Made by a program: the position numbers and the translations under genes. Below are positions 13,408 to 20,676 of a DNA stretch of 20,676 nucleotides, piece after piece. Numbering within the stretch: position 1 is the first letter of the stretch; every line of letters begins with the position of its first letter. The stretch is from an uncultured Oscillospiraceae bacterium (GTDB taxonomy: Bacteria; Bacillota; Clostridia; Oscillospirales; Acutalibacteraceae): assembly GCA_900549755.1 (NCBI GenBank), contig URPQ01000031.1, forward strand, positions 1 to 20,676. Reading direction: 5' to 3'. The notes below the pieces were generated by a model. That model had not been told where the DNA came from. It made no database searches and was given only the letters and a program-made list of their open reading frames with translations.

Positions 13408-14892
13408 TCAGATTTTCAGCGCAGAATACACAGCGGTAAGCATTTCGTCCTTTTCGCAAACGTCGTTAAAGCGTATTTCCGCATTTTCAAGCGCTTTTAT
13501 CGGCTCGGGAATTTCGGTAGAGGTAAGCCTGGATAACTGCCTTACCTTATCAAAATCACTGTCCGCCTTTTTATCGGTCAATGCCGAAAGCACGCTGTCG
13601 GCAAATTTATAGGGTGAAGCGGTTGAGGCGATAACCACGGGTCGGTTATCCCCCGTAGCCTTTACATACTGCCCGTAAACATTTACCGCAACGGCGGTAT
13701 GGGTATCGCACAGATAACCGTATTCCTTATAAGTATTCCCGATAGTTTCAAGAGTTTGCGCATCACTGCAGCAGCCGCCCCAGAAAAGCTCGGTAATTTT
13801 CTTTTCCATATCGTCGCTCACGCAGAACGCGCCGCTGTTTTTAAGCTCGTTCTGCATTTCCGCCACCGCTTTATCATCGCAGCCCGACAGCTCAAACAAC
13901 ATTCTTTCAAGGTTGCTTGAAATGAGTATATCCATAGACGGCGAAACGGTGGTGTAAAAATCGCGGTTGCGGTCGTACTTGCCTGTTTTTATAAAATCGG
14001 TCAGAACGTTGTTTGAGTTTGAGGCGCAAATAAGTTTATTTATCGGCACACCCATTTTTTTAGCGTAGTACGCCGCTAAAATATTGCCGAAATTGCCCGT
14101 CGGCACGGTAACGTTAAAGCCGTTTTCAAGGCTTTCGCCGCGGTTCAGCAAATCGCAGTAGGCGGATACATAGTAAACTATCTGGGGGGCGAGTCTCCCC
14201 CAGTTTATTGAGTTGGCAGAGGAAAACTGCATATTGTGTTCCGCAAGGTGTTCTGCCACCGCTTTATCGGTAAAGATTTTTTTAACGCCCGTCTGCGCGT
14301 CGTCAAAATTGCCGTTTATTGCGCAAACGTGAACGTTGCCGCCCTTTTGCGAAGCCATTTGCAGCTTTTGCATGGGGCTTACGCCGTCGTTCGGGTAAAA
14401 TACCATAATCTCCGTGCCCGCAACGTCCTTAAAGCCCTCAAGAGCCGCCTTGCCCGTATCGCCCGAGGTTGCAACCAATATAACGGTTTTTTTGCCCGCA
14501 GCAACCTTTTTTGCCGAAACGGTTAAAAGATACGGCAGCATTTGAAGCGAAAGGTCCTTAAAAGCGCAGGTAGGTCCGTGCCAAAGCTCTAACATATTTA
14601 TGTTTTCCCCAAGCCTTGCCATAGGCGCGGGCTTATCTTCATCAAAGCTGCCTGTGTATGCGCCGTTTACGCAGTAATCAAGCTCCTCCTCGGTAAAATC
14701 GGTAAGGAAGCTTTTAAGTACATATTTCGCCCTGCCGATATAATCAAGCTTTTTTAAATTTTCAAAATCTTCGCCCGAAAATTTCGGAAAGCTTTCGGGC
14801 ACGAAAAGCCCGCCCTCTTTTGATATTCCGTGCGCTATCGCCTCGGCAGACGAAACCTTGTTGTTTTTATCCCTTGTGCTTACATAGTTCAT
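13408..14892 (-). CDS. thrC: Threonine synthase
   Basis: PLP enzyme that turns O-phosphohomoserine into threonine, the last step of threonine synthesis. The N-terminus (MNYVSTRDKNNKVSSAEAIAHGISKEGGLFVPE) and LWHGPTCAFKDLSLQ, with the PLP lysine K112, are typical of the bacterial/fungal long form. The phosphate-binding loops TSGDTGKAALEG and PTGNFGN are present. At 494 aa the length is normal for this class. AAAGGAG lies about nine bases before the ATG. It starts 39 bases after the dipeptidase stop and is probably the last gene of the rplS-to-thrC transcript. No other threonine gene is adjacent. Confidence 0.96.
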   Translation of the reverse strand: MNYVSTRDKNNKVSSAEAIAHGISKEGGLFVPESFPKFSGEDFENLKKLDYIGRAKYVLKSFLTDFTEEELDYCVNGAYTGSFDEDKPAPMARLGENINMLELWHGPTCAFKDLSLQMLPYLLTVSAKKVAAGKKTVILVATSGDTGKAALEGFKDVAGTEIMVFYPNDGVSPMQKLQMASQKGGNVHVCAINGNFDDAQTGVKKIFTDKAVAEHLAEHNMQFSSANSINWGRLAPQIVYYVSAYCDLLNRGESLENGFNVTVPTGNFGNILAAYYAKKMGVPINKLICASNSNNVLTDFIKTGKYDRNRDFYTTVSPSMDILISSNLERMLFELSGCDDKAVAEMQNELKNSGAFCVSDDMEKKITELFWGGCCSDAQTLETIGNTYKEYGYLCDTHTAVAVNVYGQYVKATGDNRPVVIASTASPYKFADSVLSALTDKKADSDFDKVRQLSRLTSTEIPEPIKALENAEIRFNDVCEKDEMLTAVYSALKI

Positions 14893-14931
14893 TGAGGTTG
14901 CTCCTTTAATTTTAGCGTCAACTATATTTTA

Positions 14932-15789
14932 TTATATCCCGCTTAGTTTGTCAAAATAATTTTGCGCGTTTTCATAAAATATTTTTTTAAGCGTTTCCGC
15001 TGATATACCGCGATTTTCAAGATATGTATATAAATCCGGCACCTTTGAAATATCGGAAAGCTCGGGCGGCATATCCGCCCCGTCAAAATCAGAGCCTATC
15101 GCAATATTATTTTCAAGCCCCAAATTTCCTAAACGGCAGATATTTTCATAAATTTTTTCAAATACGTCTCCGCCCAAAAATTTCGGGTAAAAGCAAAGCC
15201 CTATAAGCCCGTTTTTCGCGCCAATCAGCTTTAGCTGCTCGTCGGTAAGATTACGCGGCGCGGGACATATTTCCCTGCTGTTCGAGTGTGACGCTATGGG
15301 GTACTCCGCCAGCTCTATCGCCGCGAAAAAACTCTTGTCGTTCAGGTGAGATAAATCGGTGCAGATTTTAAGTCGGTTAAGCTCCCGTATAGCCTCGCGC
15401 CCGAAACGCGTAAGCCCTTTATCGGTGCCGCTGCCGCCCGCTATGGCGTTTTCGCCGTTCCAGGTAAGGGTCAGGTAACACACCCCGTCGCTTTTAAGCG
15501 TTTCAAGCAGCTTTAAATCCTTGCCTACAACCGCGCCGCCCTCAACCGCAAAAAGCGGTTTTAAATTTTTCGGGGCTGATTTCAGCTTGAGTTTAATATC
15601 CCGCATTATTTCACTGTAAAGCTTAAAGGGCTCCGGTATATCGTCCCTTATCCAAACGGCAAAAACCTGCCGCCAGCTTTCAAATTCCGCGCCCTTTTCG
15701 CCCGAAACCGCAAGATTATTGGCAGAAAACGGCTGATTTTTAAAATAACATTCATACGGTGTATCGCAGTGCAGATCAAAATAATTCAA
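14932..15789 (-). CDS. Membrane dipeptidase family protein (peptidase M19)
   Basis: Zinc dipeptidase of the renal/membrane dipeptidase family. The metal ligands are visible as DLHCD (5-9), the bridging Glu in AVEGG, the histidines in TDLSHLN and ASHSNSR, and the Asp in GSDFDGA. At 285 aa it is shorter than the usual 310-330, but no motif is missing. No signal peptide is seen, so it is cytoplasmic. The start is TTG at 15789, nine bases after GGAG; a nearby ATG is out of frame and stops at once. It follows yraN by 16 bases in the same operon. Substrates may be dipeptides or D-amino-acid dipeptides from peptidoglycan turnover; this is inference. Confidence 0.9.
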   Translation of the reverse strand: MNYFDLHCDTPYECYFKNQPFSANNLAVSGEKGAEFESWRQVFAVWIRDDIPEPFKLYSEIMRDIKLKLKSAPKNLKPLFAVEGGAVVGKDLKLLETLKSDGVCYLTLTWNGENAIAGGSGTDKGLTRFGREAIRELNRLKICTDLSHLNDKSFFAAIELAEYPIASHSNSREICPAPRNLTDEQLKLIGAKNGLIGLCFYPKFLGGDVFEKIYENICRLGNLGLENNIAIGSDFDGADMPPELSDISKVPDLYTYLENRGISAETLKKIFYENAQNYFDKLSGI

Positions 15790-15805
15790 TACTCATCACT
15801 CCGCG

Positions 15806-16177
15806 TTAAAAAGCATTTTTTATGTAGTTAAGGCTGTAGCCCGTACTTCCGTCCTTTCGGGTTTTATAGGTCACCTCGGCAACGTCAAAGCGCGGCTGCA
15901 AATCGGTTGCAAACTTGCTTAAAAAATCCTCCGCCGTTAAAATAAGTCTTCGGCGCTTGTGCGCGTCCACCGCCTCGGCAGGCGAAATTAAGCTCCCCTC
16001 GGCGCGGGTCTTAACCTCGGTAAAAATTATATATTCTTTTGTTTCGGCTATTATGTCAATTTCCCCGAAACGCGAATGATAATTCATTTTTATAACGGTG
16101 CAGCCCTTGCTCCTTAAAAATTCCGCGGTAAGGCGCTCGCCGTTTTTTCCCGCTTTATCTCTTTCCACAGCCTTCAC
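15806..16177 (-). CDS. yraN: YraN family protein (UPF0102)
   Basis: A 123-aa protein of the UPF0102/YraN family, with a restriction-endonuclease-like core: GERLTAEFL, then FGEIDIIAE and FTEVKTR, the E/D-x(n)-EVK metal site. The biochemical role is not settled. Its start is GTG at 16177, and the last two bases of that codon plus the next A form the rnhB stop (GTGA), a four-base overlap. The rnhB-yraN pairing is conserved in Firmicutes. Confidence 0.93.
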   Translation of the reverse strand: MKAVERDKAGKNGERLTAEFLRSKGCTVIKMNYHSRFGEIDIIAETKEYIIFTEVKTRAEGSLISPAEAVDAHKRRRLILTAEDFLSKFATDLQPRFDVAEVTYKTRKDGSTGYSLNYIKNAF

Positions 16178-16776
16178 CCCAAAATGTTTTTAAGGAATGA
16201 AAGGCGGTGAATTTCGCACGGACCGTACTGTTTTATAAGCTCCGTGTGCTCCTTTGTGCCGTAGCCCTTGTGCTTTTTAAAGTTATACTCGGGGTATTTT
16301 TTATCGTATTCAAGCATAAGGCGGTCACGCGTAACCTTTGCAAGCACCGAAGCCGCCGCGACGGACATTGACTTTGAATCCCCTTTAACAATTGTTTCAC
16401 ACGGAATTTTAATGCCGCGCGGTACGCGGTTGCCGTCTATTAAGGCAAAATCGGGCTTTACGCTCAACCCCTCTATTGCGCGGTTCATTGCAAGATATGT
16501 AGCTTCTAATATATTTACCGATTCTATTTCTTCAAGCGTGCCGTATGCCACGCTGTAGGCAACGGCGGTTTCCTTTATTATATCGTAAAGCTTTTCGCGC
16601 TTTTTCTCGGTCAGCTTTTTTGAGTCATCAAGCCCCTCAATAACAGCGCCCTCGGGCAAAATTACCGCCGCCGCGCAAACGGGACCCGCCAGCGGGCCTC
16701 TGCCCGCTTCGTCCACCCCGCAAATACAGCTAAAGCCGCTGTTTACGGCGGCTTTTTCAAATTCGTAATCAGGCAT
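16174..16776 (-). CDS. rnhB: Ribonuclease HII
   Basis: Removes RNA from RNA/DNA hybrids and single ribonucleotides left in DNA. D22-E23 in GVDEAGRGPLAGPV, D114 in LIDGNRVP and the SVAAASVLAKVTRD stretch (138-151) are the catalytic and substrate-binding elements of the HII type. At 200 aa the length is usual. Its ATG shares one base with the rbgA stop (TAATG) and its own stop overlaps yraN, so rbgA-rnhB-yraN are translationally coupled. Confidence 0.96.
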   Translation of the reverse strand: MPDYEFEKAAVNSGFSCICGVDEAGRGPLAGPVCAAAVILPEGAVIEGLDDSKKLTEKKREKLYDIIKETAVAYSVAYGTLEEIESVNILEATYLAMNRAIEGLSVKPDFALIDGNRVPRGIKIPCETIVKGDSKSMSVAAASVLAKVTRDRLMLEYDKKYPEYNFKKHKGYGTKEHTELIKQYGPCEIHRLSFLKNILG

Positions 16777-17702
16777 TATTTTTCCGCCCTTTCCAAGGTT
16801 ATATTTCCTATTTTACAGTTTCGGTATTCTTCAAGCAGCATATTTGCCGCCCTTTCGGTATCGGTTTCGCCGCCCCTTATCATCATACCGCGCTTTTTGC
16901 CTATGCGGCAAAGTAGCTCGTAGCTGTCGTCCGTCAGCTCCACGCCGTAGCGCGCGGTTATTTTTTCGGAGCACTCGGCTACCAGCAGCGAAAGCAGTTG
17001 CATTGCAAGCCACTCGGTATCAAGTATTCTGTCGGTAACAGCGCCCGTAAAAGCCAAATGCTCGCCTACCGTTTTATCCTCAAACTTCGGCCACAAAACG
17101 CCGGGGGTATCAAGCAGCTCAAGCTGTTTATCCACCGTGAACCACTGGTTGCCCCTTGTAACGCCGGGGCGGTTTTCAGCTTTGGCACGGTTGTTGCCCG
17201 CAATACGGTTGATAAATGATGATTTACCCACATTCGGTATACCCACAACCATAACGCGCAGCGGCTTGCCCGCCATTCCCTTTTCCTCATACGCTTTAAG
17301 TTTACTTTTAAGCGTATTTTTAACCGTATCCTTAAAAGCAGAAATGCCCTTGCCCGTTTTGCAGTCAAGCGCTATTGCGGGTATTCCCGCAGCGGAATAG
17401 TGCGCTATCCACTCGGCGGTGGCAGCATGGTCTGCCATATCACACTTGTTAAGTAAAATTATAAGCGGTTTGTCGCCTATTATATCGCGTAGCTCGGGAT
17501 TGCGCGAGCTTTTCGGCACGCGCGCGTCCACTACCTCGGCTACCGCATCAATAAGCGGAAGAATTTCCTTTATTTTTCGGCGGGTCTTCGCCATATGTCC
17601 CGGAAACCAGTTGATTTGAGATTTCGATGAGTTTTCTTGATTACCATCGCTTTTCTTCTCTGCTCTGATTTTCCTTTTTTTATACATATCCATATATTCC
17701 AC
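16776..17702 (-). CDS. rbgA: Ribosome biogenesis GTPase RbgA (YlqF), with N-terminal extension
   Basis: Circularly permuted GTPase needed for late assembly of the 50S subunit. The G motifs come in the order G4 (NKCD, 85-88), G1 (GIPNVGKSS, from 154), G2 (T182 in PGVTRG), G3 (DTPG, 198-201). The C-terminal ANTAR-like helical domain follows. The usual N-terminus, INWFPGHMAK, begins only at residue 30. It is preceded by about 29 basic and polar residues (MEYMDMYKKRKIRAEKKSD...) rich in AGA/AGG, CAA and TCA codons. I see no ribosome binding site near INWFPG and only weak ones at the GTG (17702) or the ATGs at 17693 and 17687, so the exact start is uncertain. Confidence 0.93.
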   Translation of the reverse strand: MEYMDMYKKRKIRAEKKSDGNQENSSKSQINWFPGHMAKTRRKIKEILPLIDAVAEVVDARVPKSSRNPELRDIIGDKPLIILLNKCDMADHAATAEWIAHYSAAGIPAIALDCKTGKGISAFKDTVKNTLKSKLKAYEEKGMAGKPLRVMVVGIPNVGKSSFINRIAGNNRAKAENRPGVTRGNQWFTVDKQLELLDTPGVLWPKFEDKTVGEHLAFTGAVTDRILDTEWLAMQLLSLLVAECSEKITARYGVELTDDSYELLCRIGKKRGMMIRGGETDTERAANMLLEEYRNCKIGNITLERAEK

Positions 17703-17741
17703 ATACTTTTCCGTAAATACCGCTTACAGTGCAAGTTGTAC

Positions 17742-18299
17742 TCACTTATATAATCTTAAAACCTGATATTGATATTTTTCTTCATTTTCCGTATAGCCGA
17801 CCGAAATGCCTTTTCCGTTATTTGCCGCTTCACCGGAGTTGGGTTTTGTTTTTGCTTCCTTTAACAATGTATCAATTTCCGAATCGGTGATCTGATTATT
17901 GTTTGCTTTAATTAAATGTTTAACATATGAAGCAACATCCGACTCATATTCGCCGGTTTTATTTACATACAAAAGAGTATAATTCACAATATCGGCAGCT
18001 TTATCTCCGGTATATTTTTTCGGAACAGCCACTAAATAAATTCCTTCAATCAATCCGTACCAGTATTCATTATTGCTTTCGGTGAGATAATCGGTTGAAG
18101 CCGGATTTAAGGAGCTGTTGTCAACTACCTCCGTATTGAATTTTGCAACTAAAGTTTCAACCGTTTCTTCTTCAACCCGGCCGTGATTTTCTTGTGTTAC
18201 CTGTGAATTATCTTTAACTTTATCCGAATCGGATTTGCCGCAGCCGGTCAATACCGAAACCATAATCAAAATAATCGTTATTATTTTTTTAATATTCAT
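17742..18299 (-). CDS. Predicted lipoprotein, 185 aa
   Basis: A signal peptide with lipobox LTGC (acylated C20) is followed by a polar linker and a globular domain of about 130 residues with no family I recognise. The domain contains SLNPASTDYLTESNNEYWYGLIEGIYLVAVPKKY-like strands, split here as ASTDYLTESNNEYWYGL and IEGIYLVAVPKKYTGDK. It should be anchored to the outer face of the membrane. The ATG is preceded by AAGGAAGG about ten bases away. It lies between lepB and rbgA, genes that are normally adjacent, and upstream of it is a 305-bp gap full of palindromes. Its codon use is more AT-rich than that of its neighbours. It looks like an insertion into the operon. Confidence 0.8.
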   Translation of the reverse strand: MNIKKIITIILIMVSVLTGCGKSDSDKVKDNSQVTQENHGRVEEETVETLVAKFNTEVVDNSSLNPASTDYLTESNNEYWYGLIEGIYLVAVPKKYTGDKAADIVNYTLLYVNKTGEYESDVASYVKHLIKANNNQITDSEIDTLLKEAKTKPNSGEAANNGKGISVGYTENEEKYQYQVLRLYK

Positions 18300-18604
18300 T
18301 TTAATTGTTCCTTCCTTAAATAATGTCTACTGAATAATTGCATTAGCAAATGCAATTATATAAAATCGAGTTAAAATCTCGATTTTATGGGCCAAAACCT
18401 TTGTTTCGACCGTCAGTATCCATTGATTGTTGCCTGATTTTAAAAAGAATCAAAATGTGATTCTTTTTAAAGTGCAAGGTTTTTGCGCAATTTTGCAAAA
18501 AACCTTGCACCTGAACAATTCAAAAGTTTACACCTGCATGCTTGGTTAAGGTACTTTTGAATTGTTCAGCAGGCATTAAATAAACCGCCGCACATCCCGA
18601 GCGT
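18300..18604. repeat. Palindrome array in the lepB-lipoprotein gap
   Basis: No gene, but five inverted repeats almost end to end: ATTGCAT/ATGCAAT (about 18337-18356), ATAAAATCGAG/CTCGATTTTAT (18359-18387), TTTAAAAAGAATCA/TGATTCTTTTTAAA (18438-18470), GTGCAAGGTTTTT/AAAAACCTTGCAC (18472-18510) and CTGAACAATTCAAAAGT/ACTTTTGAATTGTTCAG (18511-18569). A stretch of about 50 bases at 18388-18437 separates two hairpins from three. Stems are perfect or nearly so. None resembles the repeat at 1-123 in sequence, though the style is alike. It may be a non-autonomous element or a structured RNA. Confidence 0.7.
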
Positions 18605-19300
18605 TTATTTATTATCCAACCTTCCGAAGCTTGAAAACGGAAAAACGCGCAGCACGGCATGACCCAAAACATACCTTGTGTCAACCAAACCGCCCTCGCC
18701 TATTCGGGAGTCGCGGCTGTCCATAGAGTCGTTACGGTTATCACCCAAAACGAATATATACCCCTCCGGCACATAAATCGGAAATTCCACGTCATATTTG
18801 CTCGTGGTGGGGGTTCTGGTGTAAGGCTCGTCTAATTCCACGCCGTCAACAGATACCACGCCGCGTTCAAAATCAATATCCACCGTTTGCCCGCCGGTTG
18901 CAATAACGCGCTTTATTATCGGTACTTGGGCAGTATTAACATCCTCCACCGTGTTGCTTACATTACGCGATATTACAACTATATCGCCCCTTTTAGGCGT
19001 ATAGGCAAGATTTGTTATTATAACCTTATCCGCATTTTGAAGTGTGTTGGTCATAGATCTGCCGCTTATTGTGGCAACGCGGAAAATAAAGCTGAATATA
19101 ATAACCACCGATATTATTGCGGTAGCAAGCACATCCAGCCATTCAAAAAGCTCTGCTGCCAAATTACGCTTTTCCGGCTCGGGCTTTGCGTCGGGCAGAC
19201 TGCTTGCAAATTCCTCGCTTATATTAAAGCCTGTTTCATCCGCCGGCGCCGAATTACCGTTTACTTCCGTATCGGTTTTAAATTCCTTTCCGTCTTCCAT
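18605..19300 (-). CDS. lepB: Signal peptidase I
   Basis: Membrane-bound Ser/Lys protease that removes signal peptides from secreted proteins. S82 (SGRSMTNTL) is the nucleophile and K130 (PIIKRVIATGG) the general base. GDNRNDSMDSR is the conserved box E. One membrane span lies at about 56-76. It is preceded by an acidic, proline-containing cytoplasmic stretch of about 45 residues, longer than in Bacillus SipS. Perfect AGGAGG six bases before the ATG. It follows rplS after a hairpin at 19319-19350. Confidence 0.96.
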   Translation of the reverse strand: MEDGKEFKTDTEVNGNSAPADETGFNISEEFASSLPDAKPEPEKRNLAAELFEWLDVLATAIISVVIIFSFIFRVATISGRSMTNTLQNADKVIITNLAYTPKRGDIVVISRNVSNTVEDVNTAQVPIIKRVIATGGQTVDIDFERGVVSVDGVELDEPYTRTPTTSKYDVEFPIYVPEGYIFVLGDNRNDSMDSRDSRIGEGGLVDTRYVLGHAVLRVFPFSSFGRLDNK

Positions 19301-19318
19301 AACGCACCTCCTTATAGC

Positions 19319-19350
19319 AAAAAGGGAGACAGCATAAATCCGTCCCCCTT
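19319..19350 (-). terminator. Attenuating terminator between rplS and lepB
   Basis: Minus-strand stem AAGGGGGAC/GTCTCCCTT with an eleven-base loop, then TTTTTGC. It probably lowers expression of lepB and the genes beyond it relative to rplS. Confidence 0.7.
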
Positions 19351-19365
19351 CCGTCGATTTTTTAA

Positions 19366-19710
19366 TTAACCGATACGCTCTTTAACCTTAGCCGCTTTAC
19401 CGACTCTGTCACGCAGATAATAAAGCTTTGCTCTGCGGATTTTACCCTTGCGAACAAGCTCAACCTTAGCAACGTTGGGTGAATGTACCGGGAAAACACG
19501 CTCAACGCCTACGCCGTAGGAAACACGGCGAACGGTGAAGGTCTCGGCAATTCCGCTGTTGTTCTTAGCGATAACAGTGCCTTCAAACACCTGTATTCTT
19601 TCTTTCTCGCCCTCTTTAATTCTTACATGTACCTTAACGGTGCTGCCTATAAGAATTTCGGGTGCGTCTTTTTTGAGCATATCTGCTGTAAGCTCTTTAA
19701 TTACGTCCAT
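19366..19710 (-). CDS. rplS: 50S ribosomal protein L19
   Basis: A 114-aa ribosomal protein at the 30S-50S interface. The sequence is plainly L19 throughout (IKELTADML..., GSTVKVHVRIKEGEKERIQVFEG, FTVRRVSYGVGVERVFPVHSP, GKIRRAKLYYLRDR). AGGAGG lies eight bases before the ATG. It heads the rplS-lepB-(lipoprotein)-rbgA-rnhB-yraN set and has a strong promoter and a structured leader of about 165 bases. Confidence 0.98.
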   Translation of the reverse strand: MDVIKELTADMLKKDAPEILIGSTVKVHVRIKEGEKERIQVFEGTVIAKNNSGIAETFTVRRVSYGVGVERVFPVHSPNVAKVELVRKGKIRRAKLYYLRDRVGKAAKVKERIG

Positions 19711-19724
19711 TTTTTCTTCCTCCT

Positions 19725-19878
19725 TAAATAATACCAGACGTTCGTACCCAAAAATTTTGACAGAGGACCGTCCGCTTCAATGTCGTTTTCGGCAATGAAC
19801 CCACCCCGTAAGGACCGGGTGAAATCAAATGCACCTGTTAAAAAACGGCGCAGAAAAATACCTTCCGTTTCAAACAGC
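19725..19878 (-). promoter_or_regulatory. Structured rplS leader, probable L19 autoregulatory leader
   Basis: Between the predicted start point and the ribosome binding site the minus strand contains GGTG...CACC and CCGGTCC...GGACGG pairings enclosing a TTCA.../TGAA stem. Firmicutes rplS genes often carry an L19-binding leader; I could not check the covariance model, so the assignment rests on position and foldability. Confidence 0.5.
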
Positions 19879-19884
19879 CTTTTT

Positions 19885-19913
19885 ATTCTATCACAAACCT
19901 TTTAAAAAATCAA
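19885..19913 (-). promoter_or_regulatory. Promoter of rplS
   Basis: Minus strand TTGATT (19913-19908), 17 bases, TAGAAT (19890-19885) with an extended -10 TG. Confidence 0.8.
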
Positions 19914-19923
19914 GCATTATTTT

Positions 19924-20023
19924 ACGAGCGTGTCGAAAAAGTCGACACGCTCTTGGACGGGAATGCCGCTCGCTCGAAAATCAAAGATTTTCGGACTGCA
20001 CTCTATCCCCGCCAATACCACCC
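19924..20023. repeat. Two-hairpin repeat region next to copy B
   Basis: Contains GAGCGTGTCGA/TCGACACGCTC (19926-19952), a near copy of the hairpin at 10798-10823, and CGAAAATC/GATTTTCG (about 19975-19992). It abuts the three-hairpin repeat, so the two may form one composite element of about 220 bp between rplS and the ypeB-like gene. Confidence 0.6.
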
Positions 20024-20147
20024 CAGTGCCCTTGAAAAATAGCTTTTCAAGCTATTTTTCGCTTACAAGGTGTTTTTCCGCCGCGCCTGTCAGCGGAAAA
20101 ACGAAAAATGCGGCGTGAACGCCGCAAAAATAGAATTTGGGCTTTAT
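20024..20147. repeat. Three-hairpin intergenic repeat, copy B
   Basis: Nearly identical to 1-123: same order and spacing of the three inverted repeats and same orientation, with about a dozen differences and one added base. The middle stem is shorter here (CCGC/GCGG against CCGCCG/CGGCGG). It ends 13 bases after the stop of the ypeB-like gene, as copy A ends 14 bases after mutS. Confidence 0.8.
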
Positions 20148-20160
20148 AAATAGACCGGCA

Positions 20161-20676
20161 TTATTTTGCAAGAGTTCCGCCGTCGCTTTTAAGCAGTATT
20201 AAAATGCGCTCCTCTTCGCCCGTCACGGCGTTAATATATATTAAAATTTCCTGCCCGTCCTCGGTCTCGCAAAGAAACTCATAGCAGCGCACCTCCCCGC
20301 CTGCGTCGGTCGGAATAAGCGTAAGCTCGGTTTTGCGTATTTTAAGCTTTTTATTCACCTTTTCGGCGGCTTTTTCTATTGTTACGGCAGGGCTTTCAAA
20401 AGCACGGTCGGTATGATTTGAAAGATAACCGCTTGTTTCCAAAAGCATTATTTCGCCGCTGTCCATTGCGACGCCCACCTTAACAAGGTCGGTGTAGCAC
20501 ACAGTTCTGCCGTCCTGATACGCGAAATTTATAACGCAAACGCCCTCGTCGGTAAAATAATAGGTTTCGGTAAAGCCGGTAAGCCCTATTTTTTCAAGGT
20601 ATCTTTTAGCCTTATCCAGCGCCTGGCGGTATTCAAGAATAAAATCCCCCATTTTACCTGTTTTGCGCATATAAAC
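20161..20676 (-). CDS. ypeB: Germination protein YpeB, C-terminal part (gene runs off the window)
   Basis: The frame is open to the window edge, so the 5' part is missing. The visible ~171 residues contain PepSY-like units: one ending VCYTDLVKVGVAMDSGEIMLLE followed by TSGYLSNHTDRAF, and a second from about ITIEKAAEKVNKKLKI to GEERILILL. This is the pattern of the YpeB C-terminal half. YpeB is made in sporulating cells and is required for the spore cortex-lytic enzyme SleB; sleB normally lies just upstream, outside this window. The ATG at 20670 is probably internal. The assignment is good but rests on the C-terminus alone. Confidence 0.82.
   Translation of the reverse strand, partial: VYMRKTGKMGDFILEYRQALDKAKRYLEKIGLTGFTETYYFTDEGVCVINFAYQDGRTVCYTDLVKVGVAMDSGEIMLLETSGYLSNHTDRAFESPAVTIEKAAEKVNKKLKIRKTELTLIPTDAGGEVRCYEFLCETEDGQEILIYINAVTGEEERILILLKSDGGTLAK

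Noticed and set aside
18300..18604. CRISPR array or tRNA cluster
   Set aside because: The stems all differ, with no repeated unit and no cloverleaf; only palindromes.

Overview
The window carries a dense, almost entirely minus-strand set of housekeeping genes from a low-to-moderate GC, spore-forming Firmicute of the class Clostridia. An Oscillospiraceae/Ruminococcaceae-like gut anaerobe is my guess from gene content and codon style; I could not search a database. The supporting signs are the tig-clpP-clpX, rplS-lepB-rbgA-rnhB-yraN and miaB-ylbF-mutS blocks, a DUF1540 mini-protein, a YpeB germination-protein tail, strong GGAGG ribosome binding sites and TTGxxx-N17-TATAAT promoters. TAG is used as an ordinary stop (miaB, the TRIC gene), so the code is standard.

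Layout, read in the minus direction from the right edge. The C-terminal part of ypeB (20676-20161) ends in a repeat made of several hairpins. Next come the rplS promoter and structured leader, then rplS, lepB, a palindrome-rich gap (18605-18300), a lipoprotein gene, rbgA, rnhB, yraN, an M19 dipeptidase and thrC, apparently one long transcription unit. One plus-strand gene, a DUF1540 Cys-rich mini-protein (13160-13324), lies convergent to thrC and divergent from a metallophosphoesterase that appears to start at CTG. Then tig, clpP and clpX form the proteostasis operon, followed by a TRIC/UPF0126 channel gene.

The accessory part is 8101-6828. It holds a small serine recombinase of the Hin/resolvase type, whose C-terminal helix-turn-helix is cut off by an in-frame TAG, then a bidirectional terminator. 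About 145 bp of DNA follows, lying between two inverted copies of a 24-bp near-palindrome that strongly resembles Hin hix sites. A good promoter inside this segment points away from the next two small genes, a 49-aa single-span membrane peptide and a 72-aa unknown. The simplest reading is a phase-variable promoter switch in its OFF orientation, possibly locked by the nonsense mutation in its own invertase.

Beyond that lie a small DUF6514-like gene with its own promoter, then miaB, a GT-C-type membrane protein, a YlbF-family protein with a six-cysteine tail, and mutS. After mutS the same three-hairpin repeat seen behind ypeB appears again at the left edge of the window.
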